Origin: Firmicutes bacterium TM09-10
GTDB taxonomy: Bacteria > Bacillota > Clostridia > Lachnospirales > Lachnospiraceae
Assembly (NCBI GenBank): GCA_003481005.1
Contig: QUKC01000012.1
Span: 49,901-113,900 of the forward strand
Direction: 5' to 3'
Length of the DNA stretch: 64,000 nt
Part shown: piece after piece, positions 54,011 to 62,819 of the stretch
Position numbering within the stretch: position 1 is the first letter of the stretch
Layout: each line of letters begins with the position of its first letter
The notes under the pieces: model-generated
Database searches by the model: none
What the model was told of the DNA's origin: nothing
Seen by the model: only the letters and a program-made list of their open reading frames with translations
Position numbers and translations under genes: made by a program

Positions 54011-54045
54011 AGGGGGCGACAGCAAAGAATGCTGCCGCCCCCTTT
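54011..54045 (+). terminator. Terminator of citrate synthase
   Basis: GGGGGCGACAGC (54012-54023), 7-base loop, GCTGCCGCCCCC (54031-54042), one wobble, followed by only TTT. Strong stem, short T tract. Confidence 0.7.
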
Positions 54046-54055
54046 GCCGGGCACA

Positions 54056-54085
54056 CAAAAAACGGAGAACCCTCAGGTTCTCCGT
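54056..54085 (-). terminator. Terminator of thrC
   Basis: On the minus strand ACGGAGAACC-TGAG-GGTTCTCCGT (54062-54085) followed by TTTTTTGTG. It faces the citrate synthase terminator. Confidence 0.85.
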
Positions 54086-54127
54086 CATTTCTATCATCCA
54101 TCTCTTTGTGATTTATGACATTGGAAA

Positions 54128-54147
54128 GCTCGCAGAGCACGCATTCT
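54128..54147. repeat. AGAATGC-type mini hairpin at the thrC stop
   Basis: GCTCGCAGAGC hairpin plus ACGCATTCT, with the flank ATTGTTTTTCCAA running into thrC. This closely matches 17910-17940 after the nitroreductase gene, and shares the AATAGAATGC start with sequence just after the leuD stop (7743-7754). Confidence 0.5.
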
Positions 54148-55636
54148 ATTGTTTTTCCAAGAACTCCATCACTGCCTGTTTCATGCCATCTTTTTCGCAC
54201 TGGATGTTATGGAGCACCGGTGCGTTGCGGATTTTTGTGATCGCATCCGGAATCTTCACTCCACTGATCTTTTCCAATTCTTCCGTCAGGGCAAAATCAT
54301 CCATATCTGCATATTTTTCATCCATAGCACTCATAACGGTTCTGGTGAATTTATACGGACTTGCAGTAGATGCGATCACAGTTTTTGTCGTGTCGCCGGT
54401 TTCTTCTTTATATTTGTTGTAAACCGCTGCTGCAACCGCGGTATGCGGATCGAGCACATAGTCGGTATCTTCGTACAGGCTGCGGATTTGCGCCGCGCAT
54501 TCCTCCTGCGTCGCATAATTCCCGTAAAAATCACCGAGCTTTTCTTTCATCTCTGCAGTGATTTCATATTTGCCATCACCTGCAAGCGCTGCCATCAGGG
54601 ACGCGTTGCATGCAGCATCCTCTCCGGCAATCCGATAAATCAGCCGTTCCAGATTACTCGAAATCAGAATATCCATCGACGGGGACGTTGTAAGGATAAA
54701 ATCACGATTTCTGTCATAAGCACCTGTACGGAAGAAATCATATAATACTTTATTGTCATTGGACGCACAGATCAGCTTTTTGATCGGCAGTCCCATATTT
54801 TTTGCATAATAGGCAGCCAAAATGTTGCCGAAGTTTCCGGTCGGAACAGTAACATTGATCTCCTCGCCTGCTTTGATACGTCCTTCTTTTACAAGCTGTG
54901 CATATGCATAAACATAATAAACGATCTGGGGAACCAGACGTCCGATGTTAATGGAGTTTGCAGAAGAGAACTGATAGCCTCTTTCTTCCATCCATGCTGC
55001 AAGCTCTTTATCTGCAAACAGCTTCTTGACACCGGACTGGGCGTCGTCGAAATTTCCGTGGATACCGATCACGCGGGTGTTTGCGCCGGTCTGGGTGACC
55101 ATCTGTTTTTCCTGAATCGGGCTAACACCGTCCTTGGGATAAAAGACCATAATTCTCGTGCCGGGCACATCCGCAAAACCTGCCAGAGCCGCCTTTCCGG
55201 TATCTCCGGAGGTCGCCGTCAGAATTACGATTTCATTTTTGATCTGATTTTTCTTCGCCGCAGTCGTCATCAGGTACGGCAGAATCGAAAGTGCCATATC
55301 CTTAAACGCGATCGTCGGACCGTGGAACAGTTCCAGATACCACACATTTTTCACTTCTGCCAGCGGGGCGATCGCCTCCGTATCGAACTTACCGTCGTAC
55401 GCCTTGTCGATGCAATAACGAAGCTCTTCCTCTGTAAAATCCGTCAGCAAAAGCTTCATCACTTCATATGCGGTCTGTCGATAATCCATCTGTGCAAACT
55501 CGTCCAGCGTTTTATCAAAAGAAGGCAACGCCTGGGGCACAAACAGACCACCGTCCGATGCAAGACCTTCCAGAATTGCTTTAGATGCCGACACGCTCTC
55601 TTCATTTCCTCTCGTACTTCTATACAAAACTTCCAT
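54146..55636 (-). CDS. thrC: Threonine synthase
   Basis: The 496-residue PLP enzyme converts O-phosphohomoserine to threonine. The N-terminus has LYRSTRGNEESVSASKAIL and GGLFVPQALP. The PLP Lys is in LFHGPTIAFKDMALSIL. TATSGDTGKAALAGF binds the cofactor phosphate, and PTGNFGNILAAYYAK is the substrate loop. The length and motifs are those of the longer (E. coli/yeast) ThrC class. The start at 55636 follows AGGAGG by four bases. It is monocistronic with its own terminator. Confidence 0.95.
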   Translation of the reverse strand: MEVLYRSTRGNEESVSASKAILEGLASDGGLFVPQALPSFDKTLDEFAQMDYRQTAYEVMKLLLTDFTEEELRYCIDKAYDGKFDTEAIAPLAEVKNVWYLELFHGPTIAFKDMALSILPYLMTTAAKKNQIKNEIVILTATSGDTGKAALAGFADVPGTRIMVFYPKDGVSPIQEKQMVTQTGANTRVIGIHGNFDDAQSGVKKLFADKELAAWMEERGYQFSSANSINIGRLVPQIVYYVYAYAQLVKEGRIKAGEEINVTVPTGNFGNILAAYYAKNMGLPIKKLICASNDNKVLYDFFRTGAYDRNRDFILTTSPSMDILISSNLERLIYRIAGEDAACNASLMAALAGDGKYEITAEMKEKLGDFYGNYATQEECAAQIRSLYEDTDYVLDPHTAVAAAVYNKYKEETGDTTKTVIASTASPYKFTRTVMSAMDEKYADMDDFALTEELEKISGVKIPDAITKIRNAPVLHNIQCEKDGMKQAVMEFLEKQ

Positions 55637-55749
55637 GCTTCCTCCTGTTTCTGCTGCAGTTGCACAGCTTCGTTTCTTTTTTCTGTCCGTTTCGCTCAAT
55701 TTTATCACAGGTTTTCTGACAGGACAATACCTTTTCCGATTTTTTGTCT

Positions 55750-56424
55750 TTATCCAAAGAACTCATGTCCGCCATGCACAAACAGTCTGACCAGATGTGT
55801 ATCGAACCAGCGCATATTTTTTTCATTCGCCGCATTCCGCGCAGCAAAGTACAGCGCCCCTTTTGACAAATCCGTTCCATCCAGCGCCAGCTCTACCGCC
55901 TGTTTCGTTTCCTCACTGATTGAAACAGTGTCGATCGTTCCGTTTTTTACCGGGGAAAACTGATAAACACCGTTGCTGTGCTGATACACCACATCTGTCA
56001 CACAATCCGGGAACAACTCGCTCTTTACCCGGTTTAAGACGACGTTTGCAACCAAAATCCTGCCGTTTAAATCCTCCGATCCGGCTTCCGCCTCCACGAT
56101 TTTCAAAAGCACCTGATAATCCGCGCTGCTGATAGAAAGCTGCGTGCTGTCTGAAACAGCTGCTGCGCTATCCTCCCGTTCCAGCATCCTCACCTGCAGC
56201 GTCGGCTCTGCCAGATCGTTTTCCTCCAGTGCCCGCCCATTTTCCTCTTTTTCATAATCCAAAAGTTCCTCCATGCAGACGACGCTGTCCATGCTGTCCA
56301 GATACCGTCCCATTTCTCCTACCGTTCCGGTCAACCGGACGCAAAACCATGCAGATACAAACATCATGGACGCCCCGGTCAGCCATATGCCATATTTTAA
56401 TGTACTGTTTTTTTCCATTTCCAT
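55750..56424 (-). CDS. Membrane-anchored SleB-type cell wall hydrolase
   Basis: The 224-residue protein has an N-terminal transmembrane helix (about residues 11-32), a variable acidic stalk, and a C-terminal hydrolase_2 domain (about 105-224): LLKIVEAEAGSEDLNGRILVANVVLNRV with the catalytic Glu, VYQHSNGVYQFSPVKNG, GALYFAARNA and VRLFVHGGHEFFG. The family includes SleB cortex-lytic enzymes and CwlJ, but vegetative paralogues are common in Clostridia. Without a peptidoglycan-binding domain it is probably not the main germination enzyme. Confidence 0.87.
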   Translation of the reverse strand: MEMEKNSTLKYGIWLTGASMMFVSAWFCVRLTGTVGEMGRYLDSMDSVVCMEELLDYEKEENGRALEENDLAEPTLQVRMLEREDSAAAVSDSTQLSISSADYQVLLKIVEAEAGSEDLNGRILVANVVLNRVKSELFPDCVTDVVYQHSNGVYQFSPVKNGTIDTVSISEETKQAVELALDGTDLSKGALYFAARNAANEKNMRWFDTHLVRLFVHGGHEFFG

Positions 56425-56634
56425 CCCCGTTCCCGGCTGTACGCCTTCTAAAAGTCTATACAGCCAGTCTGAAAAAAATCACTTTTTTCACAGACAAACT
56501 GCGACAGAAACTTCATTTTATGGTAGGATGGAGAAATACTGGGGCAAAATAGGAACGAATTCCGCATGTTTTTAGAATTGCATCCGTGTGAAAGCAATCC
56601 AGTATTTTATCTTGACCTGAAAGGATTTCTATCT

Positions 56635-57651
56635 ATGATTATATTTAAAAAGATTATATTTAAAAAACTATTTGCACCGATCACTCTCCTGCTGTGCTTC
56701 ACTCTGTCGTTGTCCCTGACCGGTTGCAGTGCATCTTCTGTGCAGCCGTTTTCCAAAACCGGCTTCTATTTTGACACCGTGATTTCCCTGACATGCTATG
56801 GAAACGATGCAGAAGCCGTCCTGGACGAAGCATTTGAACTCTGCGGGCACTATGAAAATCTATTGAGCTACACCAAAGAAGGCAGTGATATCTGGAATAT
56901 TAACCATGCGAATGGACAGCCTGTCACTGTCGATTCTGAAACCGCCTCCCTGCTGCAGACAGCGTTATACTGGTCTGAAAAAACAGACGGTCTGATCGAT
57001 CCGACAATCACGCCAATTTCCCAGCTCTGGAACTTTTCCGGAGACCCGGCAGGTCCTGTCCCAAAGCAGTCCCAGATCAATGCCCTGCTCCCTCACGTCG
57101 ATTACCACAATATCCGGATCGACGGCAATACGGTTACCCTCGCCGACCCGGATGCACAGCTTGACCTCGGATTTCTGGCAAAGGGTGCGATCGCAGACCG
57201 CCTGAAAGCATTTTTCCTCCAAAAAAATATCACAAGTGCCCTGATCAATCTTGGCGGAAACGTCCTGGCTGTCGGGCAAAAGCCGGATGGCACAGCATTT
57301 CGTACCGGCATCAAAAAGCCGTTTTCTGAAACAAACGAGCTGGTCGATATCGTCGCGTTAAAAGACCAGTCCCTCGTCTCTTCCGGAAATTATGAGCGTT
57401 GCTTTCGGGAAAACGGAGTCCTGTATCATCATATTCTAGACCCTCACACCGGTTATCCCGCCGACACAGGTTTGAGCAGCGTCACGATCCTCTCCGATTC
57501 CTCCACGGACGGAGACGCCCTCAGCACGTCCTGCTTCTTACTTGGATACGAAAAAGGCAGGGAGCTGATTGACTCCCTGCCGGATATCGAAGCACTATTC
57601 CTTTTAAGCGACGGCACAATTTACCGCACGGAAGGATTCCCGCAATCATAA
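56635..57651 (+). CDS. apbE: FAD:protein FMN transferase (ApbE), lipoprotein
   Basis: The 338-residue product has a signal peptide with lipobox LSLTGC and an ApbE domain: TKTGFYFDTVISLTCYG-like start, LDLGFLAKGAIADRLK, ALINLGGNVLAVGQKP, HHILDPHTGYPADTGL and the metal-binding DGDALSTSCFLLG. It attaches FMN covalently to Thr in SGAT motifs, as found in RnfG and RnfD of the convergent rnf operon 14 bp away. The start at 56635 has AAAGGA upstream; an upstream in-frame ATG at 56566 gives no signal peptide at the N-terminus. Confidence 0.93.
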   Translation: MIIFKKIIFKKLFAPITLLLCFTLSLSLTGCSASSVQPFSKTGFYFDTVISLTCYGNDAEAVLDEAFELCGHYENLLSYTKEGSDIWNINHANGQPVTVDSETASLLQTALYWSEKTDGLIDPTITPISQLWNFSGDPAGPVPKQSQINALLPHVDYHNIRIDGNTVTLADPDAQLDLGFLAKGAIADRLKAFFLQKNITSALINLGGNVLAVGQKPDGTAFRTGIKKPFSETNELVDIVALKDQSLVSSGNYERCFRENGVLYHHILDPHTGYPADTGLSSVTILSDSSTDGDALSTSCFLLGYEKGRELIDSLPDIEALFLLSDGTIYRTEGFPQS

Positions 57652-57664
57652 CCGATGAGAAAAA

Positions 57665-58459
57665 TCAGTGCTTCACAATCACTTTCTTTGGACATTTCTC
57701 TGCGCAGATTCCGCAGCCCTTACAGGTTTCAGGATCAATCTTTGCGAGGAAGTCCGTCACTTTCGCTGCGCCAACCGGGCAGTTTCTTTGACAGAGTGTA
57801 CAGCCGATACAACCTGTAGTGCACTCCTTCATCGTCACAGGACCTTTTGCCTTGGAGCTGCATGCCACCAGATACTTTGCATCGTAAGGAACCAGCGAAA
57901 TCAGGTGCTTCGGACATGCTGCGACACATTTTCCACATGCCTTGCAGGCTTCTTTATCGACAACCGCCACGCCGTCTACGACATGGATTGCATCAAAGGG
58001 ACATGCCTTTACGCAGTTACCGAAACCGGTACAACCATAATCACAGGATTTCGGACCGCCGTTCGGGACAAAGGAAAGCATCGCACAGTCAGCGATTCCA
58101 TGATACTCATAATCTGTCTTCGCCTTATCGCAGGTTCCCTGACAGGCTACAAATGCAACCTTTTTCGTCTCTTTTCCCGCTTCTACGCCCATAATCTTTG
58201 CGATCTCTTTTCCAACCGGCTCACCGCCCACCGGACAGGCATTGACCGGCGCTTCCCCTTTGGCAATTGCTGCCGCCAGATTTGCACAGCCCGCATAACC
58301 GCAGCCGCCGCAGTTATTTCCCGGAAGGGCTGACAAAACAGCCTCTTCCCGTTCATCTACTTCTACTTTAAATTTGATTCCGGCAATGCCCAGAAACAGG
58401 CCGATAAACAGACCAACCGCTCCTACCACTGCCATTGCAATCAGGATACCGCTTACCAT
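57665..58459 (-). CDS. rnfB: Rnf complex iron-sulfur subunit B
   Basis: The 264-residue protein has an N-terminal membrane anchor, a 4Fe-4S domain (NNCGGCGYAGC ... CPVGG, about 48-78), then ferredoxin-type clusters in CTGFGNCVKACPF, CKACGKCVAACPK, CIGCTLCQRNCPV and CKGCGICAEKCPK. It is the usual entry point of electrons from reduced ferredoxin. It is the last gene of rnfCDGEAB, starting ten bases after the rnfA stop with its ribosome site overlapping that stop. Confidence 0.97.
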   Translation of the reverse strand: MVSGILIAMAVVGAVGLFIGLFLGIAGIKFKVEVDEREEAVLSALPGNNCGGCGYAGCANLAAAIAKGEAPVNACPVGGEPVGKEIAKIMGVEAGKETKKVAFVACQGTCDKAKTDYEYHGIADCAMLSFVPNGGPKSCDYGCTGFGNCVKACPFDAIHVVDGVAVVDKEACKACGKCVAACPKHLISLVPYDAKYLVACSSKAKGPVTMKECTTGCIGCTLCQRNCPVGAAKVTDFLAKIDPETCKGCGICAEKCPKKVIVKH

Positions 58460-58469
58460 TCTCCGCCTC

Positions 58470-59057
58470 CTATAACAGTCCGGAAAATCCGCAGAAAGCG
58501 ATTGCCATCAGTCCTGCTGTGACGAGAACCATCGGCATTCCCTTAAAGGATTCCGGATAATCGTTGTATTCCAGTTTCTCACGGATGCCCGCAAGAATGA
58601 CAATGGAAATCGTGAAACCAAGCGCCGTCGCAAAGCCATTTACCATGCCGGTAAAGATGCCGTACTCCTTCTGCACGTTGGTCAGCGCAACACCGAGCAC
58701 CGCGCAGTTGGTCGTAATCAGCGGCAGATAAACGCCGAGCGCCTCATACAGCGATTTCATATATTTTTTGAGGAACATTTCTACGAACTGTACCAGCGCC
58801 GCAATGACGAGGATAAATACGATCGTCTGCAGATACTGGATGTTCAAAGGCGTCAGAATAAATTTGTAAATTGCTCCCGCCACACCGGAAGAAAGCGTAA
58901 TGACAAAAATAACGGCGGTTCCCATTCCCGCTGCAGTTTCTACTTTTTTGGATACGCCCAGAAACGGACACAGTCCCAGAAACTGGCTCAATACTACGTT
59001 GCTGACCAGCGCAGAGCTGATCAGGATCAACAATAACTGCTGGATCTGTTCCATCAT
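58470..59057 (-). CDS. rnfA: Rnf complex membrane subunit A
   Basis: The 195-residue protein has six transmembrane helices: SSALVSNVVLSQFLGLCPFLG at the start and LPLITTNCAVLGVALTN in the middle. These conserved Cys coordinate the membrane-embedded [2Fe-2S] site with RnfE. Two adjacent ATG codons are possible starts (59057, 59054); GGAGG is ten bases before the first. Confidence 0.97.
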   Translation of the reverse strand: MMEQIQQLLLILISSALVSNVVLSQFLGLCPFLGVSKKVETAAGMGTAVIFVITLSSGVAGAIYKFILTPLNIQYLQTIVFILVIAALVQFVEMFLKKYMKSLYEALGVYLPLITTNCAVLGVALTNVQKEYGIFTGMVNGFATALGFTISIVILAGIREKLEYNDYPESFKGMPMVLVTAGLMAIAFCGFSGLL

Positions 59058-59059
59058 GT

Positions 59060-59800
59060 TCAGCCTTCCTCCTTCTTTGTCTGAGCAGCCGGATCCGAAG
59101 CGCCGTAAAAGCTGTGACCGCAGCAGCCGGAAACGCTACAGCTTAAACAGTCATCCGAGCAGCCGGACTGGATTTTGCTCATATCTTTTCCTTTTTTCTC
59201 ACCGTTTATCTTGATCTTGTTCTGGGCAGCAGTCAGAAATGCCAACACAAAGAATGCGCCGGGCGCCATAACGAAGATCGAAAACGGAACGTAGGATTGT
59301 GGCATCACGCGGAAGCCGAACAGCTCTCCTGCGCCAAGGATTTCACGAACTGCACCAATACAGGTCAGCGCAACGGAAAATCCAAGTCCCATACCGATAC
59401 CATCGAACAAAGAAGGGAGTATCGGATTTCTGGACGCATAGGACTCCGCTCTGCCCAGAATGATACAGTTTACGACAATCAGCGGAATATAAATACCCAG
59501 CGAATCATACAGGGACGGAATAAAGCCCTGCAGCAGAAGCTGCATCATCGTAACCAGAGACGCAGCGATGACGATGAACGCAGGAATTCTTACCTTATCG
59601 GGAATAATCTTGCGCAGTGCGGAAATGATCAGGTTACACAGTGCAAGGACTACCATCGTAGTCAGGCCCATGCCCAGACCGTTGACTGCACTGGTCGTAA
59701 CTGCCAGGGTCGGACACATACCCAGCGTCAAAACAAACGTCGGGTTCTCTTTGACAATACCGTTATAAAGCCGCTCTGCAGGCGTATTTTTCTTACTCAT
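59060..59800 (-). CDS. rnfE: Rnf complex membrane subunit E with Cys-rich C-terminal tail
   Basis: The 246-residue protein is homologous to RnfA, with six helices and the Cys motifs VLTLGMCPTLAVTTS and IPLIVVNCIILGRAE. After the last helix it has a ~40-residue soluble tail, KIQSGCSDDCLSCSVSGCCG then HSFYGASDP, with six Cys in sixteen residues. This tail is not needed for the core fold and may bind metal or a cluster. The start at 59800 overlaps rnfG by 8 bp, with AAGGAG upstream. Confidence 0.95.
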   Translation of the reverse strand: MSKKNTPAERLYNGIVKENPTFVLTLGMCPTLAVTTSAVNGLGMGLTTMVVLALCNLIISALRKIIPDKVRIPAFIVIAASLVTMMQLLLQGFIPSLYDSLGIYIPLIVVNCIILGRAESYASRNPILPSLFDGIGMGLGFSVALTCIGAVREILGAGELFGFRVMPQSYVPFSIFVMAPGAFFVLAFLTAAQNKIKINGEKKGKDMSKIQSGCSDDCLSCSVSGCCGHSFYGASDPAAQTKKEEG

Positions 59801-60419
59801 TTGCTGCTCCTTCCCCTGCACCTTGCTGCAGCATGGTCTGGAAATAGTACACACCAGCGTTGACTCCATTGGTCACAGCATTGGTTGTGATCGTAGCGCC
59901 GGAAATGGCATCAATTTCATTGTCTGCTGTCGAACCGGTTTTAGTGTATACATACGGATAGGCATTTTTATCTGCAAACTGGGGAACCAGAACGTCTCCC
60001 GCCTGCATGCCAAGACCTGCTGTTTCGGAAATAGACAGCAGAGAAATCCCGTTTAATGTGCCGTCATTGCGCACGCCAACGGTAAACTGGATATCTCCGC
60101 CGTAGCCCTCATGGGTTGTCACCGTCAGCACATAACCAAGTACTGTTCCAGACGCATCCTTTGCCTCCTGACAGGCATTGACACTGGCTGCGCTGTAGCC
60201 GCCCTCATTGAGCACAGTCTGTGCAGCTTCTTCTGTAAAATCTGTCACAGCTTCAAAGCTTTCCGCATCAGAAAAGACTTCACGGCACGCATTTTCCTGT
60301 GCCAGCGCCTCCTGACGTGCGATTGGCTCTTTTGTTATCTGATAAACACAACCCAGCAGCAATCCGGCTACCAGGGTGATTGCGAACAGAATGCCCGCAT
60401 CTTTCAGCATGCTCTTCAT
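59793..60419 (-). CDS. rnfG: Rnf complex FMN-binding subunit G
   Basis: The 208-residue protein has one N-terminal transmembrane helix and an extracytoplasmic FMN-binding domain with the covalent attachment motif SGATITTNAV (about residue 176). ISETAGLGMQAG and GYGGDIQFTVGV are typical of the family. ApbE, encoded nearby, would flavinylate it. The start overlaps rnfD by four bases (ATGA). Confidence 0.95.
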   Translation of the reverse strand: MKSMLKDAGILFAITLVAGLLLGCVYQITKEPIARQEALAQENACREVFSDAESFEAVTDFTEEAAQTVLNEGGYSAASVNACQEAKDASGTVLGYVLTVTTHEGYGGDIQFTVGVRNDGTLNGISLLSISETAGLGMQAGDVLVPQFADKNAYPYVYTKTGSTADNEIDAISGATITTNAVTNGVNAGVYYFQTMLQQGAGEGAANE

Positions 60420-61357
60420 GACCGCTCTCCTCCTTTTCCGAATGCTTTCGGCATCGTATAACGCTCAATCAACGGAACCAGAAGGTTGCCCAGAATAATC
60501 GCATAGGATACGCCCTCTGCGCTCGCGCCGAAAATACGGAAGATCGCGGTCAGAAAACCGAGAATCACACCGTAAATGTATTGTCCTTTTTTGGTGACAG
60601 GACGGGTTACATAGTCCGTCGCCATAAAGAATGCACCGAGCATCAGACCACCGCCTGCCAGCTGTGCGGACAGATATGCCGGGCTAATTGCAATTCCGCT
60701 AATGGCTGCAAACAGCAGGACAAAAACGGCAAAGGAAGCGATATAGCTGCCCGGTACGCGCAGGTCGATTACACCTGCAACGATCAGAACACAGGCGCCC
60801 AAAACGATCGCAATCACGGAGGTCTCACCGATCGTACCAGCCGTGCGTCCCAGAATCATGTTCAAAACGTTGACGCTTTCTCCTGCTTTCAGACTTGCCA
60901 GAGGCGTCGCACCAGTATAGGCATCGCAGTTAAAATTCGTCATCAGGGAGGTAAAGGAAATCAGCAGAAAGCATCTGCCTGCCAGCGCCGGGTTCATGAA
61001 GTTCTGTCCCAGTCCACCGAACAGCATCTTTACCACCAGGATTGCAAACACGCCGCCGACAACCGGAATCCAGAAAGGAACGGATACAGGCAGGTTTAAT
61101 GCCAGTAACAATCCGGTTACGACTGCTGAGAAATCGCCGATCGTGATGGGTTTTTTCATTAGTTTTTCATAGATATATTCGGTCAGAACACAGGTTGCGA
61201 TACTGATCAGGATCAGAACCAGTGCCCGGAAGCCAAAATTGTAAATGCCAAAAAATGCGGGCAGAAGCAGTGCGATAACTACTGTCAGCATAATCCGGGA
61301 AGTGGTATCCTTCGCCCGGATATGGGGGTTGGAGGATACATTGCGTAAATCGCTCAT
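60416..61357 (-). CDS. rnfD: Rnf complex membrane subunit D
   Basis: The 313-residue integral membrane protein has about ten helices. The FMN attachment region TGATPLASL (around residue 155) and GQNFMNPALAGRCFLLISF are present, with FFMATDYVTRPVTKKGQ near the end. It begins MSDLRNVSSNPHIRAKDTTS with the start overlapping rnfC by four bases and GGAGG upstream. It helps form the Na+ or H+ path. Confidence 0.95.
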   Translation of the reverse strand: MSDLRNVSSNPHIRAKDTTSRIMLTVVIALLLPAFFGIYNFGFRALVLILISIATCVLTEYIYEKLMKKPITIGDFSAVVTGLLLALNLPVSVPFWIPVVGGVFAILVVKMLFGGLGQNFMNPALAGRCFLLISFTSLMTNFNCDAYTGATPLASLKAGESVNVLNMILGRTAGTIGETSVIAIVLGACVLIVAGVIDLRVPGSYIASFAVFVLLFAAISGIAISPAYLSAQLAGGGLMLGAFFMATDYVTRPVTKKGQYIYGVILGFLTAIFRIFGASAEGVSYAIILGNLLVPLIERYTMPKAFGKGGERS

Positions 61358-62688
61358 TTCTTCGCCTCCTGCTGTTTTTTCTTTTTCTCCGCCAGAACCA
61401 TTTTTCTCGCGGATTTGATCGCCTGTGTCAGAGGACGCTTTGCCGGACAGACATAGCTGCAGCATCCGCATTCACAGCATTCCAGACCGTTACAGGCTTC
61501 AAATCGTTCAAGGTCATGACGTTCTGCATAGTCTGCAAGGAGCTTGGGCACAACTCTGCCGGGACAGACTTCTACACAGCGTCCGCAATTGATACACGCC
61601 GACGGCTGTGAATCTGCAACATCGTCATGGGTCAGGCACAGCAGTGCGGAGGATGTCTTGGTTGTCGGCACGTTTAAATCAAAAATACCAAAGCCCATCA
61701 TCGGACCACCGGAAATAATCTTAGCAGGTTCCTGTACAAAACCGCCCGCTTCCTCGATCAGCTCGTTGTAATTGGTACCAATCCGGACAATAAAGTTCTG
61801 AGGATTTGCAACTGCATCTCCCGTTACCGTTACGATACGGTGCATCAGCGGTTTCCCTTCGCGCACAGCCTGATTGATCGCAACAACCGTATCAACATTG
61901 TCTACGATACACCCCGCATCTGCAGGAAGCATGGAGGAATTGATCGCACGTCCTGTCACCGCATAAATCAGATGGCGCTCCGAGCCCTGCGGGTATTTTG
62001 TATGTAAGGCAGCCACGGAAATATCCGTTTCATCCTTTGTCAGCTTCTTTAACAGTGCGATTGCATCCGGTTTATTATCTTCCACTGCCAGCGTTCCCTT
62101 TGCGTTCGGGAACAGCTTTAACATTACCTTCAAACCGGCAATCAGCTTTTCCGGCTCCTCCACCATTCTTCTGTAGTCAGAGGTCAGGTACGGTTCGCAT
62201 TCTGCACAGTTTACGATGACATCTGTAATGCTGTCCGGATTTTTCGGACTCAGTTTTACATGTGTCGGGAAACCTGCGCCGCCCATGCCGACGATGCCGG
62301 CTTCTTTCACTCTTCCGATAATTTCCTCCCGGCTTAACGTCTCCAGGTCTGCAGGAACAAACTCTGCTTCTTCATATAAATGGTCGTCCTCAATCACAAT
62401 GCTCATTACATTGTCACCGGTTACGACGCGGTGTGGCTCGATCGCCTTAACTGTACCGGAAACCGTCGCATAAATCGGTGCCGATACAAAACCCTGGGCT
62501 TCCGCAATCTTCTGTCCTGTCAGTACATGGTCTCCCTTTGCCACGACAGGCACTGCAGGCGCACCGATATGCTGGGACAGCGGATATACCAGGTCACCCT
62601 TTGGCAGAACTGCCTTCATGGGCTTATCCTTCGACAGATCCTTCCCATCATAGGGATGAATGCCGCCCATAAATGTCAACTTAGCCAT
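61354..62688 (-). CDS. rnfC: Rnf complex NADH-reacting subunit C
   Basis: The 444-residue peripheral subunit has GGIHPYDGKDLSKDKPMK at the start, an NADH/FMN region GIVGMGGAGFPTHVKLSPK (about 131-149), and two [4Fe-4S] motifs, CINCGRCVEVCPG and CCECGCCSYVCPA, near the C-terminus. Homologous to Nqo1, it reduces NAD+ at the cytoplasmic face. It is the first gene of rnfCDGEAB, divergent from the YprB-like gene; the 131-bp gap is AT-rich and I could not fix its -35 element. Confidence 0.97.
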   Translation of the reverse strand: MAKLTFMGGIHPYDGKDLSKDKPMKAVLPKGDLVYPLSQHIGAPAVPVVAKGDHVLTGQKIAEAQGFVSAPIYATVSGTVKAIEPHRVVTGDNVMSIVIEDDHLYEEAEFVPADLETLSREEIIGRVKEAGIVGMGGAGFPTHVKLSPKNPDSITDVIVNCAECEPYLTSDYRRMVEEPEKLIAGLKVMLKLFPNAKGTLAVEDNKPDAIALLKKLTKDETDISVAALHTKYPQGSERHLIYAVTGRAINSSMLPADAGCIVDNVDTVVAINQAVREGKPLMHRIVTVTGDAVANPQNFIVRIGTNYNELIEEAGGFVQEPAKIISGGPMMGFGIFDLNVPTTKTSSALLCLTHDDVADSQPSACINCGRCVEVCPGRVVPKLLADYAERHDLERFEACNGLECCECGCCSYVCPAKRPLTQAIKSARKMVLAEKKKKQQEAKK

Positions 62689-62807
62689 TCGCCAATCATC
62701 CTTCCTTTTCTTTTTTGTTTCTGAATATGTACATTGTATACATACATTCCATCTTGTATCATACTATTTTTTTAGCCAAAATACTACAGGAAATTTCAAA
62801 AATATGC

Positions 62808-62813
62808 TATCAT
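62808..62813 (+). promoter_or_regulatory. Extended -10 element at the YprB-like gene (possible leaderless mRNA)
   Basis: TGC-TATCAT ends at 62813, seven bases before the ATG at 62820, and no Shine-Dalgarno lies between. If active, transcription would begin at or very near the start codon. No good -35 is visible. Confidence 0.4.
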
Positions 62814-62819
62814 ACGGTT

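Noticed and set aside
62689..62819. A Rex-type redox operator in front of rnfC
   Set aside because: There are TGTATAC/TGTACA dyads, but none resembles the TTGTTAA-N4-TTAACAA Rex consensus closely enough.
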